Source: Ligula intestinalis
Taxonomy: Eukaryota; Platyhelminthes; Cestoda; Diphyllobothriidea; Diphyllobothriidae
NCBI GenBank assembly: GCA_036362985.1
Contig: JAYGXS010000005.1
Location: 6,865,928-6,929,927, forward strand
Direction: 5' to 3'
DNA: 64,000 nucleotides
The notes below the pieces were generated by a model. It saw only the letters and a list, made by a program, of their open reading frames with translations, made no database searches and was not told the DNA's origin. Numbering within the stretch: the stretch's first letter is position 1; every line of letters starts with the position of its first letter. A program made the translations under genes and the position numbers. Below are positions 22,085 through 33,570 of this stretch, piece by piece.

Positions 22085-22722
22085 CAATGTTTCTCAAATG
22101 CGGAATAATTTATAAACCTACTAAATTCTGCATTTGAGCTCAAGTTTACAAACTGCGTGCTGTGTACATCGTGTTTGAGGAAAATTAATTTTTCACATAA
22201 TGTTTGAGGAGGAAGTCACATAGATCTTATAAAATACTGCAACAGATGCGAAAAATCCTGTATAAATTATCGACAGTATTAATAAGTTGATGGATGTGAT
22301 GTATAATGAATGAACTATTCAAAATTACAAAAAAGATCATAATAAGAACTATTTTCATTATCGAAAGATACCCCTTCTTTAAGGTTAATATCTAAAGAAG
22401 GCGTAATTTGCCATCAAAGGAGTACGTTAAACACTTTTTATTTTATGTTTTCCATAAAATATATTTTAATTTTTAAAGGCAGTCAAAATCACTGATTAAG
22501 TACATACAACTAATGGCAACGTTTTACAGTACATATGTTTGTTTAGCGGTCAGAAGGGAGTTTACTGAAAAGCAGGCATCTTATCGTGACTGATATGATT
22601 TCAGAATGGACTACAGGATAACCAGTTTTACAAGCTTATTCAATGTCAATTAGCGAAAGAGTATCAATCTTTTGAATATTTCAGCATGTAAGACGAATTG
22701 TGGCGCATGCTGTACAGGAGTC
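22085..22722 (+). mobile_element. F1 element, core plus right arm only
   Basis: Core block GTTTACAAACTGCGTGCTGTG, then GTCACATAGATC, then the right arm (TCCATAAAATATATTTTAAT, GGCAGTCAAAATCACTGAT, GAGTATCAATC) and the end TGTGGCGCATGCTGTACAG. The left arm is missing, unlike the complete copies at 16.8, 43.6 and 58.8 kb. Confidence 0.6.
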
Positions 22723-22724
22723 AC

Positions 22725-23945
22725 TGAACCATTACGGGAGCCATGGGTTTAACCACAATGGGATATAGTTGACCGTCCAACATTAACTTTGGAACAGTAA
22801 GCTGAATCCACAAGCAACATGCTCCGAGCATTCAATCTGAAATCTCCTGGACAAGACAAAGTAGGCCAAAGTACTGTTGCAATTGTGCTTAATATCTGTT
22901 TTAGGTAGGTCAAATGAATTAGTAGGTTTAACTTATGTCCCGAATGGTTTTACTGGGCCCAGTACTGCAATGGTATAGTAAGAATGTTCCCAAAACTAAA
23001 TTCTTCCACCTTAATAGTCTACCACATTCGTATAATTGGAAGCCTCAGAATAGTAAATGTAACTTAATCAAACATAGCATTAGGAGGCAATGGATAAAAA
23101 GGTGCTGCATACGTCGGAGGGTGGTTTCCCTGAATTAGGTACCAAGAAGAAAATTTTGTGTAAAAAGTCAACATACAGCAGCCGGGGGAATTGAAATGTT
23201 AACTGATTATCACATTTTTCTCCTGACACCCCTCAACTTCACAAACATTGCTCCAGGACGTTAATGAAGAGGAGAAAAATCAAGAGGACAATTAGGGAGA
23301 AGGCAAACAAAAAAATGTCAGGGCAGTGTCGAGGAAAATTGGTTTTCTTTCCTTCAGGGCTAATTCCGCCGAAACGAAATGTTTTTCTTTGAATGAACCA
23401 AGAGAGAAAGATAATGTTATTCGTCCGGCTATTCACCTTTCTCAACTTACGATGGGAAACTGTACAAAAACTCAACATAGGCCAATGCGCCTTACATTTA
23501 CGGTTAATAGTTCGTGCTTGAAGTGTTTAAATGTGCAAGACCAACGTAAAGTTTTCAGATTTTATTCCATCTGGTAAGGGATTTATTTACCAATTGGACC
23601 GCATCTCCCAGTATGCTAAATTTTTCTAACTTCACGTCCTAAGGACTATCGCATAAGGCACAAATAGAGGCAGCTGATTATGCTGGTGGTTATTAAAGAT
23701 GTGATAATGTGCCGCAAAATTAAACATCCAGCATCCCGCTTACTGCGCGAAATGTTAGATAAGGCTTCGATTCTAGCGTAGTAAGTCGGGTTTTAAAGAA
23801 GTACGCGAAGATTGACATTCTTGCAGGTATTTGCTTTAACCTAAACTGTTCATATATATAAACCTAAATCTGCTAATATTGATCAGAGAAACTCTTTATC
23901 TATACACAAGTCACAATTGATAAAAATGTGGTATTCAAACCACCA
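22725..23945. other. Non-coding DNA, nothing recognised
   Basis: Opposed frames at 23239-23478 and 23326-23577 have no recognisable domain. Confidence 0.4.
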
Positions 23946-23952
23946 AGTGAGG

Positions 23953-24022
23953 AAGAAGTGTTTTCGAGCACCAGATCAATTTGCTTACTGTTTTGACCTG
24001 ATCTGCTGCTCGAAAACACTTC
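23953..24022. repeat. Compact inverted repeat (hairpin)
   Basis: AGAAGTGTTTTCGAGCA...CAGATCA is mirrored by TGATCTG...TGCTCGAAAACACTTCT after a short loop, about 24 pairs. It is not followed by a T run that would suggest a terminator and belongs to no family identified here. Confidence 0.6.
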
Positions 24023-24029
24023 TCTCTTA

Positions 24030-24925
24030 TTTATGCAAATACCTGGAACGCGAACATCTTTAATTTTTTGTAAACCACCAAATCTCTACCGATGTGCTGG
24101 AGACTAAAACTCGGACTGAAGTAGCTAAACAGGCCCTGTCCTGTTTTATTAAATTCGCAAGGTGAGGTCAAAGTAACTCAAAGAGGTTCTTTTTTTCTTT
24201 TGTATAGCTGAATTCAGGACATTCGATGGGCTTTCGTGTCCACTGTATGCTGGTAAAAGGATTTGTACTTGACCACAAATGCTAAAATAGATGGGCCGTT
24301 TCATTCAATGATAACTAAAGTTCTGAAATTGGTTTGCGATCTCAAAGAATTGCTAAGGTGGCCTGTCTTATTGTTCGCAATGCAGGATGCGCGCATTTTA
24401 AAGCGTTACAACAGTAGCAGTCGATAAAAAGGCTTAGTGTGCACGCATTTACGCAATGATTTTTAAAACCTTCTAAAATAAAACAAATGGTACAAAGGAC
24501 ACGTTCTGGTGGAAAATGTTGCCTTTTTCTTACTAAATTGAATCGTGTTCGTTTGGGAAATTGTAACGACTATTAAATGTTTGATTATAGTGACCTTCTC
24601 CGCACACCTGTTTTTTCACTCTCCCAGTTTTGGCCTTTTGACTTAAGCTTGACGCCAAGGCCAGGGTTGGGAAGTAAGGAAACTGTAAGTGAGACGCAAT
24701 AAAAGTCTATTCTTACTACAATCTAGCGCGAGTAATCGTTTCTGCATTATACTGCTATGGGGCACACGATGTATTCCGCCGAAACCTCTGATCGAACAGT
24801 CGTTGGTGCTCCGCATGAAATAAAAGACAACGTTTAAATCCAACCCATAGTTGTTTCGTATAAATGGAAGTCAGGCATTCTAAGAAATGTATTTTCATGG
24901 AAAAGCATCCTTTGAGAAATAAATA
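24030..24925. other. Non-coding DNA, nothing recognised
   Basis: Minus-strand frame at 24643-24843 (66 codons) is unremarkable. No repeat seen. Confidence 0.4.
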
Positions 24926-24929
24926 AGTT

Positions 24930-24975
24930 TATTGAGTAAATGTTCGACACTGGATCCCCAGTTCGTCGTTAGACT
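24930..24975 (-). ncRNA. PLE-B terminal hairpin with hammerhead-like boxes
   Basis: Minus strand: CTAACGA, C, GAACTGG-loop-CCAGTGTC, GAACA. The stem ACTGG/CCAGT carries a bulged base. The F2 foldback ends show a comparable box-stem-bulge layout (CTGAAGA...GTCGAAA at 37.98 kb). It lies just downstream of the PLE-B nuclease remnant. Weaker fit to a hammerhead than the PLE-A/E motifs. Confidence 0.3.
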
Positions 24976-25047
24976 CGAGAAGCTGTGCAATGAAAAATAA
25001 GCATTTCAAAGGTGCTGGTACAGTTAGAGAGTCTTCTGGTGAAGACG

Positions 25048-25934
25048 CTAAATGGCAGCCGCAATTTGCGTCATGCCGAAATGGACCAAATTAGGAGTCG
25101 CAGTAGCTTGATGGCTAAGGGGCGACTGTAATTTGCGTTGGTCCGGGGTCAGTCCGGGCCATCCGGTATGGTTCACGTTTGTCCGTAGTGGTTGACTGTA
25201 GTGTCCTACATCTTTCCTTGAGATATTTGTACGCTCCATCAAACTCGGTACGTCAATTGATTGATGAATCATCGGAGTGCATGGTCTTAAGAAATACTTA
25301 GCCATTTTGGAAGGATAAACGCCGAATATATGTGCTTTGTCCCAGGCAAAGACTTGTCCTGTGTCAAGGCAATGCCTACCCACTTCGGAAAACTGGGCAC
25401 GTCTCTTTTTAGCCAATTGGTGCTAGTGGATGCGTGTGGAGACGGAACTTCCCGTTTTGCCACAATATATGGTATCACAAGCTTAGCATGGAATATTTTA
25501 GATGACATCTTTCTTATTGAGGTTACCAATCCTATCCTTAGGGCGCACTACCTGGGTGCGTAAAGTAACTATCAGTTTGTGCGCCACTTTTATTTGAAAT
25601 TTTCACAAGTGCCTTTCAACAAGTTCAGACACGTTCCTGATCGAAGAGGGGATTTGCCATGCACTTTTTGGCAACGTAAGTGAAACTATCTGGTTCCTTG
25701 TTGTTGGGTTGTTGTTGTTTCATGCATCGGCATCTAAAGTCTCTGGGGTAACCATTGCGGAAAAAAATCAAGCAGATAATTAAGCTCGACGTGGTCAATT
25801 TCTTCATCAGGGCACGGTGTCTTCTGTTGAATAAAAGAGACTTTATACGCATGTATTTCTAATTTTGAACGAATATTTTGCCTTCTGGCGCGTTTACTGT
25901 AGGTGCAGGGGCAAACATCTGTTGATTTGCCCAA
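25048..25934 (-). pseudogene. PLE-B copy 1: reverse-transcriptase end plus GIY-YIG nuclease
   Basis: Penelope-like retroelement remnant read on the minus strand. The upstream segment (25690-25934) has ELNYLLDFF...NGYPRDF split over two frames, the L..F..NGYP end of the PLE reverse transcriptase. Next, near 25480-25400, comes IYCGKTGSSVSTRIH followed by HQLAKKRRAQFSEVGRHC (Y-C-G-K-T-G in place of Y-V-G-E-T-G). Then TGQVFAWDKAHIFGVYP and DDSSINRRTEFDGAYKYL form the C-terminal part of the nuclease. Stops and at least two frameshifts interrupt it. The copy at 50.7-51.05 kb shares the FAW and SD.S.IN motifs. Family identity is clear. Activity is excluded. Confidence 0.75.
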
Positions 25935-25939
25935 GCAAC

Positions 25940-26160
25940 TGTCGCTTCTGCAGACTCCAACACGTCAGTCCAACGTCCAATTGCCCTTTAGCCCGCAGGC
26001 ATGCAATTTCTACAATGCACCCGAGGGAAATTATTCATAAGCTTGCGATCGCGGCGCTGCGAGAGATCGATGCAAAGGGAATGATTAAAAAAAAAGGAAA
26101 ACATTTGCGTAGGCATTCGCAGTACGTGCCACAACTCATTAAACATTAACGATGGTGTTT
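25940..26160. other. Uncertain: flank between PLE-B and PLE-F
   Basis: Opposed frames cross this stretch. Nothing in them could be assigned to a PLE domain with confidence. Confidence 0.3.
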
Positions 26161-26164
26161 CGAG

Positions 26165-26735
26165 GTGATTCAAGTTGGAGCTGTGCGCTTGCGTGAGACA
26201 ATAAAGCCCAGCGTAGTGAGATTGTTAGCCGGCCTGAATTCCATGCGGCGCCAAATTCGTTATTGTGAATGTACATACATTTATCATCCGAAAAAAACAT
26301 CCGCTTTTGGGTCGGTCATTTCATGTATTATTGAGGGGCGTACACATTCAGTCGCATTTTGCCCTTTGAATACACCCGATCATAATGGGGAACTGCAATC
26401 TTGTTTAAATTGTAAACGGTAGTTTTGGAGGTTACAAAAGGGCCTACGCCAATGGGTGTTTGCAACAGCCGAAGCAAAAGCAGTGCTGTGCTGTGTTGTC
26501 AGAAGACGCTAACACAAGCACGTTCACTTCCATGGCCAATGCCGACGCCAGATGGCGATCGCACATTGCCCCCATCCCCATGTGGCAGTCGTTCACTCCG
26601 TGCAAATGACAGTCCTTATCACTTCAAGTACCTGACCTCTGACCAATACTCACCACCTAACCCAATCACTTCCCCCCCGCACCCAGCATGGGGACCTGTA
26701 CACGCCGATTTCGTCATGCGAGTGACGTGAAAAAG
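26165..26735 (+). pseudogene. PLE-F copy 1: nuclease C-terminal remnant
   Basis: The frame from 26425 contains SAVLCCQKTLTQARSLPWP and PTPDGDRT. This matches LFCQKALIQALSLPRPTPPP and GDRM at 63.8 kb, where the preceding residues (TLGTTESVVIRLANP) resemble the PLE-C nuclease end (LLATAEAATIRLRRP). The upstream part (26340-26400) has HSVAFCPLN.PDHN, consistent with the histidine-containing middle of a GIY-YIG domain. Assignment rests on similarity between decayed copies and is only moderately secure. Confidence 0.45.
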
Positions 26736-26764
26736 ATAAGCAGTAATCAAAGAACACTTAATGA

Positions 26765-27010
26765 CACTGTCTAACTGTACAATTTTCAGAAGAAGAAGAA
26801 TAAGCGATCACTGGAACTAAAGTTTTATTTGCCTGACGTTTCGGATTCCGTCGGGAATCCTTAATCATAGGTGCTGGTACCATAATCATAGTCATGCGCA
26901 GAGTTGGTACGATTTTCATCATCCCTGTAATTGTACTAGCCTGATGAAGAGTTGTTGAAAACACATGTTTGCCACATCGACTGTTCAAACAGTTGAAACT
27001 GCGAATGATT
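26765..27010 (+). mobile_element. PLE-A end fragment
   Basis: TTCAGAAGAAGAAGAATAA, GATCACTGGAACTAAAGTTT and TATTTGCCTGACGTTTC repeat the PLE-A tail seen at 6.95 and 31.8 kb. It is followed by the antisense hammerhead-like motif and the block shared with 740-850. Confidence 0.55.
26832..26871 (-). ncRNA. Hammerhead-like motif of PLE-A
   Basis: Minus strand: CCT, ATGATTA, A, GGATTCC-loop-GGAATCC, GAAA, CG, TC, AGG. It is nearly identical to 11109-11148, including the same two changes in the first core box, so the changes probably predate the dispersal of this subfamily. Confidence 0.5.
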
Positions 27011-27179
27011 AGCCCATCGTTTCTCTTATATGTTCTCAAATGGTTCGTTCGAAAGTACTTGCGATCACCTTCGTTTGCGCTGCAATGTAGTGTGATTGTC
27101 AACAGAGCTGTTTCGGAGACGTGTGATATCAAGTCACTACGAACAAGGCCAACAGCATGGCAAAGCAACCTCAAACGTG

Positions 27180-27491
27180 GAATACAAACGAGGTCAGAGA
27201 AAAATAGAAGCAGAGGAGACCAGGAAACACGTGAAGGGTGTGGGACACCACCTCACCGCCGCACCCACGAGACTTACTTAAACTCATGCGGGCGGCCAGT
27301 AAGCGCGGTGACTTGGCAACAATTATGACAGTCGCAACGAGGACAAAGGTCACGCGAGCCAACGAACGGTAAATTGCGTGGTCAACTAGGAACGAACAGG
27401 CAAGTCAAAGTTCGCGCGTCGGATAGGGCTATACTACCTGGCATGTAGCAAGGCTGAAATAGTCACGGCAAACAGGAACAGTCCCCTGGTT
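27180..27491 (+). mobile_element. Probable PLE-E tail remnant
   Basis: GC-richer DNA lying immediately upstream of a PLE-E type hammerhead-like motif. Broken frames give charged text (KRGDLATIMTVATRTKVTRAN) like a PLE tail, but no nuclease residues are visible. Assignment is by position only. Confidence 0.3.
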
Positions 27492-27531
27492 ACTCTGACA
27501 ATGGAACCGAGCGAACATCCGGAACGTCAGT
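27492..27531 (+). ncRNA. Decayed hammerhead-like motif (PLE-E type)
   Basis: ACT, CTGACAA, T, GGAACC, loop, GGAA, CG, TC, AGT. Stem I (ACT/AGT) and GTC are kept. The first box has one change and stem II no longer pairs well. Confidence 0.35.
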
Positions 27532-27539
27532 CTCAATAT

Positions 27540-28180
27540 ACTCCGGCCTATGTCCACGTACCGTCTTACTGGTCGTCTTTGGGCGGGTGGGGTAGTGAAA
27601 ACGATAAGCACATCTAGCTTGTGGGCTCTTTTTTAAACTACGCAATCATTAGGGACCCTTTCGAGAATACGTCTTTTGCTTTCACAAACGAACAAGTTGA
27701 CTTATGTTGACCTTCCGTAATTCAAATGAATAAAATTTAAATTTTCGTTTATCACACCGAAATATATGGGAGAATGTATACAGCGCTGGGTAATGCCGGG
27801 AAAACAAACGCACTTCCTTGGTAGAAATGTATTTCTTCAACTGTGATTTTCACAGTTGACTGGAAGAATTCAAGGAAAGCAAACTGCTGCTGTGGTGGAA
27901 AAGTAGCAAATGACAGGTCTGCGTAGATCTGCCCCAACGACTACCCATCCGAATAAGTAAGTCCACATATTTCCCCCAAAATTCTCTATTTTTAAATCTA
28001 CAATAAGTGAACACCGTTAATTTACATGTTTGCGGCACACACTGCATATAATTCGTGGTCATTTAATGCTTAATCGATAGCCAGCGTACATGAAAAACTC
28101 TAGTGATGGGTTCACAAACACTACTCTGTACTGCCACTTAACCGTTGATTTGACTCTTTATTCACTCATTTATGGAACTC
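27540..28180. other. Non-coding DNA, nothing recognised
   Basis: A short hairpin (CAACTGTGA/TCACAGTTG) occurs at 27838-27858. Nothing else seen. Confidence 0.4.
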
Positions 28181-28184
28181 TTTT

Positions 28185-28545
28185 TGGGTCCTAGAAATTG
28201 TTTAAACAAACAGCTATCTTCCCGACAAAATAACACATCATAAATAAAAACAGAAATGAACTCAAATACATTATTTACTGAAAGTTCATTGTGAGTGTAA
28301 AATGTGGACAGTTATAACTTACTGATACTTTTGTATTTTAGTAGGTTGCTTGATGTTTCTGAAAAATAATTTTTGAGTTAGGAGGTCTTTTTCTACGAAT
28401 TACATGTAGTCCGCATTACTTTTCTAGAGTATTATTATTTTAGTTCGTGACCCAGAGCGCCGCGCACAACTTCAATTAACATGCGCAACAGCTTAAAATT
28501 AGTTTATTTAACTTAGTTGTTTTTAAGTTCCACTTGCAGTTTAAT
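28185..28545 (+). repeat. Interspersed repeat R1, copy 2
   Basis: Uninterrupted counterpart of the copy at 14.6 kb: GGTCCTAGAAATTGTTTAAA, TTAGTTCGTGACCCAGAGCG, CATGCGCAACAGC, then the T-rich end. It shows the unoccupied state of the site that carries the palindrome at 15 kb. Confidence 0.6.
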
Positions 28546-28549
28546 TTTC

Positions 28550-31120
28550 AGTTCAATATTATGTTTATTTTTTTTATTTTGTCTTAGATTACGTCTTGTT
28601 AAAGGACTTTTGCGTAATTTAATGTAATTTTTATGAAGTCAATTTTAGTTTTAGTTATTTCTTAATTAAGTTATTTCCCAAAATTTGCATAATTGCATAA
28701 ATCATTGCACACTTTTTGTTGAAAAACGTTAGCTTATTTAAATAATTGTTCCTATGTTTCTACTTTTTTAACTTAATTTTTCTTCATGTTTCCTTTAGTT
28801 TGTATTGCCTAGAGTGGATTCTCTTAATTACATCTGGTTCTGTAAAGCAAAAAATGGGGCTTTCGGCTGCTTATCTTTGACTCATTAATGTATTCGAGAG
28901 GTCAGGTCATGTTTGCGGCACGCACAGATAAGGTCACTATCTGCGTCATTCATTGGGTTCATACCATGCACTAGTCAACCTGTCCGCTCGGCCAGTAGGC
29001 TGTAGCTCGAGAATATGAATAGAAGGTAAGCTGAACGACTCAGCGGATTTCTGGCAGGCTTAAAATTATCACTTTGTATCGAAAGCCGTGGACAATTGCC
29101 ACCTGACGTCTATTCCACGCAAGAAAATCACCGAACCTGTGCCATTGTTTACTGAAGCGCTGAGTAGATCCCGGAAAACCAACTGTCGAACTGTCAATTG
29201 CATGTTCTTTTTATCCTGCCTCTTAGTGGTTTTGTGAGATGGTTTTATTACTATTAAAACATTATAGCTATAGCCCTTATCGGCCTCAGTTCATCCTTCT
29301 GCACCCCGGCAGTAGATGATATAATCTCCCTGAGACCATTTACATAGATATGCCATTCGGGTGAAGTTCCTTTTAAAATACCACCAAAACAGGGTGTTCT
29401 TGGGACTTAAATGAGCACTTTAGGTTGCATTATGCAAATGACTCACCCTGACAGAGGTTGAACAGAGCTCCCTGTTTTCGCAAAAATTCCAAGCGCATTG
29501 TTGCGTGAAGGGCAAATACTTGCATCGTATTTAGGTAGGAACTGAGGAGGAAGAGAATGCATATGCAAATTATCGACATTGTTGTTCCGTCAGAGGAAGT
29601 ATCAAAAAAACAATTGTTCTGTGAAAGCGGAAACGGCGAAAACACTAATTCATCACTAGAAGATTGGCAAAGGTTAGTCTTATTTCCTTTCCTTAGCGCA
29701 CCGGCAAGTATGTAGCGGTTTCTCACCAAATGTCAACGATAACCTATCCACAATGGTCTCATACACATACAGTATGGCGAGTGCTGCATCCAAAAGTCAT
29801 GACAAAATGTAAATTGGTAGTTAAGCACATATTGAATTACGTTATTCTGATCTGCGAACGCCTTTCAATTAGGAAACCCACCCTTTTATTTAAAATCTAG
29901 GGAATTTCCTATGCTATTGAGTACGACAGAACTTACCATTTTATGTATGTACATTAATATATATAAAAAAACTTTAAAATAAGTAAAAAAAGTGTAAAAC
30001 ATTTGCCTTTGAGAATTGAAAAATCGCATTTATTTTCAAAAATAAAGGAATGATTTATGTTTAAAAATTGATTTTTAGCTAACCTGTGAAGGTTTTTTAA
30101 CAAAATGTAGTAACGAAAATGGTTTGGTCACATTTTGTTTTACTGCATCGCCTAGATGGCACATAAGCAAAGTGATCATTACTGTTATCCTGAAGGTAAC
30201 GTAAAACAGACCTCATTAAATGTTTGTCATGTAAACTCTTTTTCTTTTTACACTATACTTTCCGCTTGTGCAGTATTCATAAACGGAACAGACAGAAAAA
30301 AATTAATTATGGAAATATATTATTATAGCTATGGTCATTTGCATCAGCTTAGAACAGAGCCTGCAAGTATTCAACGTTTACAATACATTATTTACTATAA
30401 AGAGAAAAGTGAGTTCTTTGCTTCCTAGTCAAACTAAATCATTTATCTCCACGTAAATATAAAACAAAACTTGCATTACCTTGGAGGAAGTTCATTCACG
30501 CAGAAATTTGTCTAATTTATCTAATTAAAGCGCTTTTTAAAGAAATATGCTGTTATTGAAATTTTTTTAATCTTAGGAATAAGAATATCGTAGTATGTTA
30601 CGGACTTTCTTTTGCTCAAAAACGTGGTTTACTGCTTTGAAGCATTTCTGAATATGGTCCACTTAGCCATCTTAGTGACATATGCCAAACGCATTTTTTC
30701 GGTAAATTCTCTTCATGTTTATCTTATTTGGAAGGTTTTGATGTAAACGTCGAACGGAATCTCGGATGATAGACAATATATTAAGACACTGAAAACTCTC
30801 GAAAATACGCCCGAATTTAAATGATTATATTCAAAAAATAGTTATCGTTTAATGGAAATGTGTATAAAATTGTTGATTAAAGTTGTCTTATATAAAAAGG
30901 TAGTTTGTTGATGTTCTTAAATTAAGAAAATTTTAAATTTATTGTTCTAATTCATATCTATTTTTAAATCCGCGGAATTTGGGGATTATCAAGAAAATTA
31001 TATTTTTCCTAGAAAACACTAAGCACTTCTTATGCTTATTTTAAGTATTAAACATTCTTGATGCTGTTCATTACTATTTCTAAGTTCTTGTAAATGCGTT
31101 CACGCCAGTATGCGAGTGAT
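28550..31120. other. AT-rich DNA, nothing recognised
   Basis: Long AT-rich stretch with T runs. Frames at 29430-29729 and 30156-30428 have no recognisable domain. Confidence 0.4.
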
Positions 31121-31122
31121 GA

Positions 31123-31605
31123 TCAAACTTTCAAAAAACTAAGGCATTTGGCAAGCAGTGCCCGCGATTCTGTATATTTACACATATCTTTTGCCAAATT
31201 TATTATAATTTCACTGAACACCATGTAAAACCTCATTAGACAGCAGTCCGTGATTAAAAAGCAGGTTATTAAAAGCAAATATTTCATAAATGCCTGGTAA
31301 ATTTTAATGAAATTCAAACAAAAACGGAACGCGAAATACCGTATCTGGGCAGTAATGGCCATGTCGATCTCGGCATTTGACCTGCGAAAAGCAGAAAAAT
31401 GCATGCCGTTATAAAGTAAATGACTCAAATCAGAGTTCAAACAAAACAGCAGATGTTTGATAAGTGAAGTACTAATTTGCATTCTGATGTGATATAATTT
31501 AAAGAAAGGAAGTCCATGGATAATCGAGCTATACTCTTCGACACCGACGATAACTTGACGTTCGCAGTGGATTGTGGTAGGCACTGAAAAGTGGATTTCT
31601 GTCAT
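31123..31605 (-). other. Unassigned 160-codon open frame
   Basis: One of the longest uninterrupted frames that does not match a mobile element here. The predicted protein is rich in F, I, L, S and C, with an F/L/I-rich middle (FAFRFCLNFIKI, LLLITCFLI) that could pass for a membrane segment. Composition follows the AT-rich DNA and no domain is recognised. It could be chance, an exon with unseen splice partners, or a decayed element. Confidence 0.2.
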
Positions 31606-31659
31606 GGCAGCAGAAGCAGTTCACAATCACCCGTCAAGTTCTTCTGCTTAACGCATATC

Positions 31660-32076
31660 ACTAGTATTTAATACGAGGCCGAAATCTTCGCAACAAGTGA
31701 TTACCGCGTGAGCCACGAGCTGCTTGAGTCGTGGTTCTCAGGCCCACAGTCAATAAACAAGCGGAAGGACTTGTCGCTCCCATGGTGCTTAGGATAACCA
31801 ATAGAAGTGAATATGCGTGTTCCAGGAAGCAGTTCAGAAGGAGGAGATGCAACCAATGGAACAAGAGTGTTATTTTTCTGATGTTTTGGTTTCTGTCGAG
31901 AATCCGCCATCATAGGTAATCGTAGGGTAGTCTGAAACATGCGCAAATAGGGGTGACAAGTGCACAGACTGCACGCTATTTCTAGTTTCTAGCGGTCATT
32001 TATAAACAATATAATGAAGAAGTATAATTATCAGCTCCTGTAGCCACCGCTTGGAGTCTTAATTGGTGCGATGGTT
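31660..32076 (+). pseudogene. PLE-A copy split by a LINE, 5' portion
   Basis: A frame from about 31670 reads EAEIFATSDYRVSHELLESW followed by FSGPQSINKRKDL, the C-terminal part of the PLE-A GIY-YIG nuclease. The 41.4 kb copy has EAEILARGDKRVSRELLKSW and GPD/DPQYINK at the same place. After a stop the tail PIEVNMRVPGSSSEGG and NGTRVLFF follows, then the antisense hammerhead-like motif and the 3' region ending CTTAATTGGTGCGATGG. There the text is interrupted by a non-LTR element and resumes at 33483. Confidence 0.7.
31877..31915 (-). ncRNA. Decayed hammerhead-like motif (PLE-A)
   Basis: Minus strand: CCT, ATGATGG, C, GGATTCTCGACAGAAACC, AAAA, CA, TC, AGA. GAAA has become AAAA and CG has become CA. 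Recognised mainly by alignment to the other PLE-A copies. Confidence 0.35.
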
Positions 32077-32079
32077 GGG

Positions 32080-33493
32080 CTCAGGTATGCTTGTACCTGT
32101 CCACAGGAAGGGAGATAAGACAAGATGCGAGAACTACCGTGGCATAAGTCTTATCGATGTTGCTGCAAAACTCTTCACTGTTGTTATTCTCAGGCACTTC
32201 TAGTCTGTACGTGACTCCAGGACACGACCCAACCAAGCCGGATTCCGAGCTGGGCGTGGATGTGCGGATCAAATATTCACAATGAGGCAAACTCTACAAT
32301 TCCGCCCGACCTACCAGCAACCGACGGCCGTTTGCTACGTCGACTTTGCCGCCACATTCGATTCCATCTATCGTGAGACCCTGTGGTGAATAATGGAACT
32401 GGATGGAGTGCCGACCAAAATCATTGCCATGATTAAGGCTTACTATCGGTCTAACACCGCACGAGTCCTGGTCCACAAAAATCTCTCTCAGTCGGTCAAT
32501 ATCCGGTCTTGTGTCCGTCAGGGCTGCGTTTTTTGCCCATTCTGTTTAACTACGTCATTGACTGGATTCTTGGCAAGGCCCTACATGAAGAGGATGGTTT
32601 TGAACTTGCACCTGTACGCCGGCTTACTGATCTCCACCACGCAGATGATATTGCGCCGTTAGCCTCAAGCTTTGGTGGTCTACAGTCGGTAGTGTTGCGG
32701 TTAAATGAGATCGCTATCTCGGTTAGCATGTCCATAAATTCCGGAAAGACGAAGTTGTTCTCGAGCTGCACCCCTGGGGATTAATGGCCATCCACTTGAA
32801 GAAGTAGACAGCTTTGTATACCTCGGGGCGAGGCTGCTACCGAATGAGCAGAGCAAGGATGACATTGTATCTCGTATCGATACTGCTGGCTGGGTTTTTT
32901 CAATACTTTGAAAGCGTTTATGGATCCGACGTGACATCTCCATCGCCACGAAGATTCGTGTATACCGTGCATCCATCCGGTCAGTCCTGCTCTGTGGATG
33001 TGAATGCTGGGCTGTGCGCGCTGAAGATGAGAAAAGACTGGACGTCTTTGACCACCGGTGCCTGTGGACGATCCTGCGAGTTAAGTATAGCGACTTTATC
33101 TCAAATGAAACAGTCCGCATCCGCTGCGATCGTATCACTAGTATATCTCTGGCCATTCAAGAAAGGCAACTGAGGGTGTTTGGACACGTTCTCCGTCGTC
33201 CGCCACACGAACATACCTATGCTGCCCTCAACCCGGCACCGCAACCCACCTGGAAACGTCGAAGAAGAGAGCAACTGAAGACTTGACTCGACACCGTCCG
33301 TCAAGACATGGAAGCAGTTCTTGGACCTTCTATCTTCCGTCTCCATCGCTGGAAAAGAGACTGGATGGAGCTTTCCAGATCCGCTGCTGCCAATCACCAC
33401 GCATGGAGAGGTACCGTTCATGACATCATTGAGGCCGGCTACATCAGACATGATCACAGCCGAAACCAGTACAAGTACAAGGTGATGGCTTGA
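32080..33493 (+). pseudogene. Non-LTR (LINE) retrotransposon reverse-transcriptase remnant
   Basis: Three frames together give a LINE-type reverse transcriptase. GDKTRCENYRGISLIDVAAK and NQAGFRAGRGCADQIFTMRQ are followed by CYVDFAATFDSI (palm, first aspartate). Then come VRQGC and, after a +1 shift near 32540, PILFNYVIDWILGKALHEE and LTDLHHADDIAP. The second catalytic box is HADD where YADD or FADD is expected. Later frames carry VDSFVYLGARLLPNEQSK, FDHRCLWTILRVKYSDF, FGHVLRRPP and AWRGTVHDIIEAG, the C-terminal region common in flatworm elements. There are stops at 32387 and 33284 and at least two frameshifts. 5'-truncated, no endonuclease domain. I lean to the RTE group, without certainty. 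Confidence 0.8.
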
Positions 33494-33570
33494 CACTTCA
33501 CGTTCGACTAATTATTTTCCGCGATTTCCTCACCAATGTAAGATGCAGGCTCGACAATTGCGCGATAATT
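33483..33570 (+). mobile_element. PLE-A 3' region continuing after the LINE
   Basis: TGATGGCTTGACACTTCACG and onward aligns with TGATGGCTTGACACTTCGCG at 7196. The 7.2 kb copy is uninterrupted at that point. This marks the LINE's right-hand junction. Confidence 0.6.

Noticed and set aside
26758..27174. 138-codon minus-strand frame as a gene
   Set aside because: Its middle is the translation of the PLE-A hammerhead-like motif and its flank.
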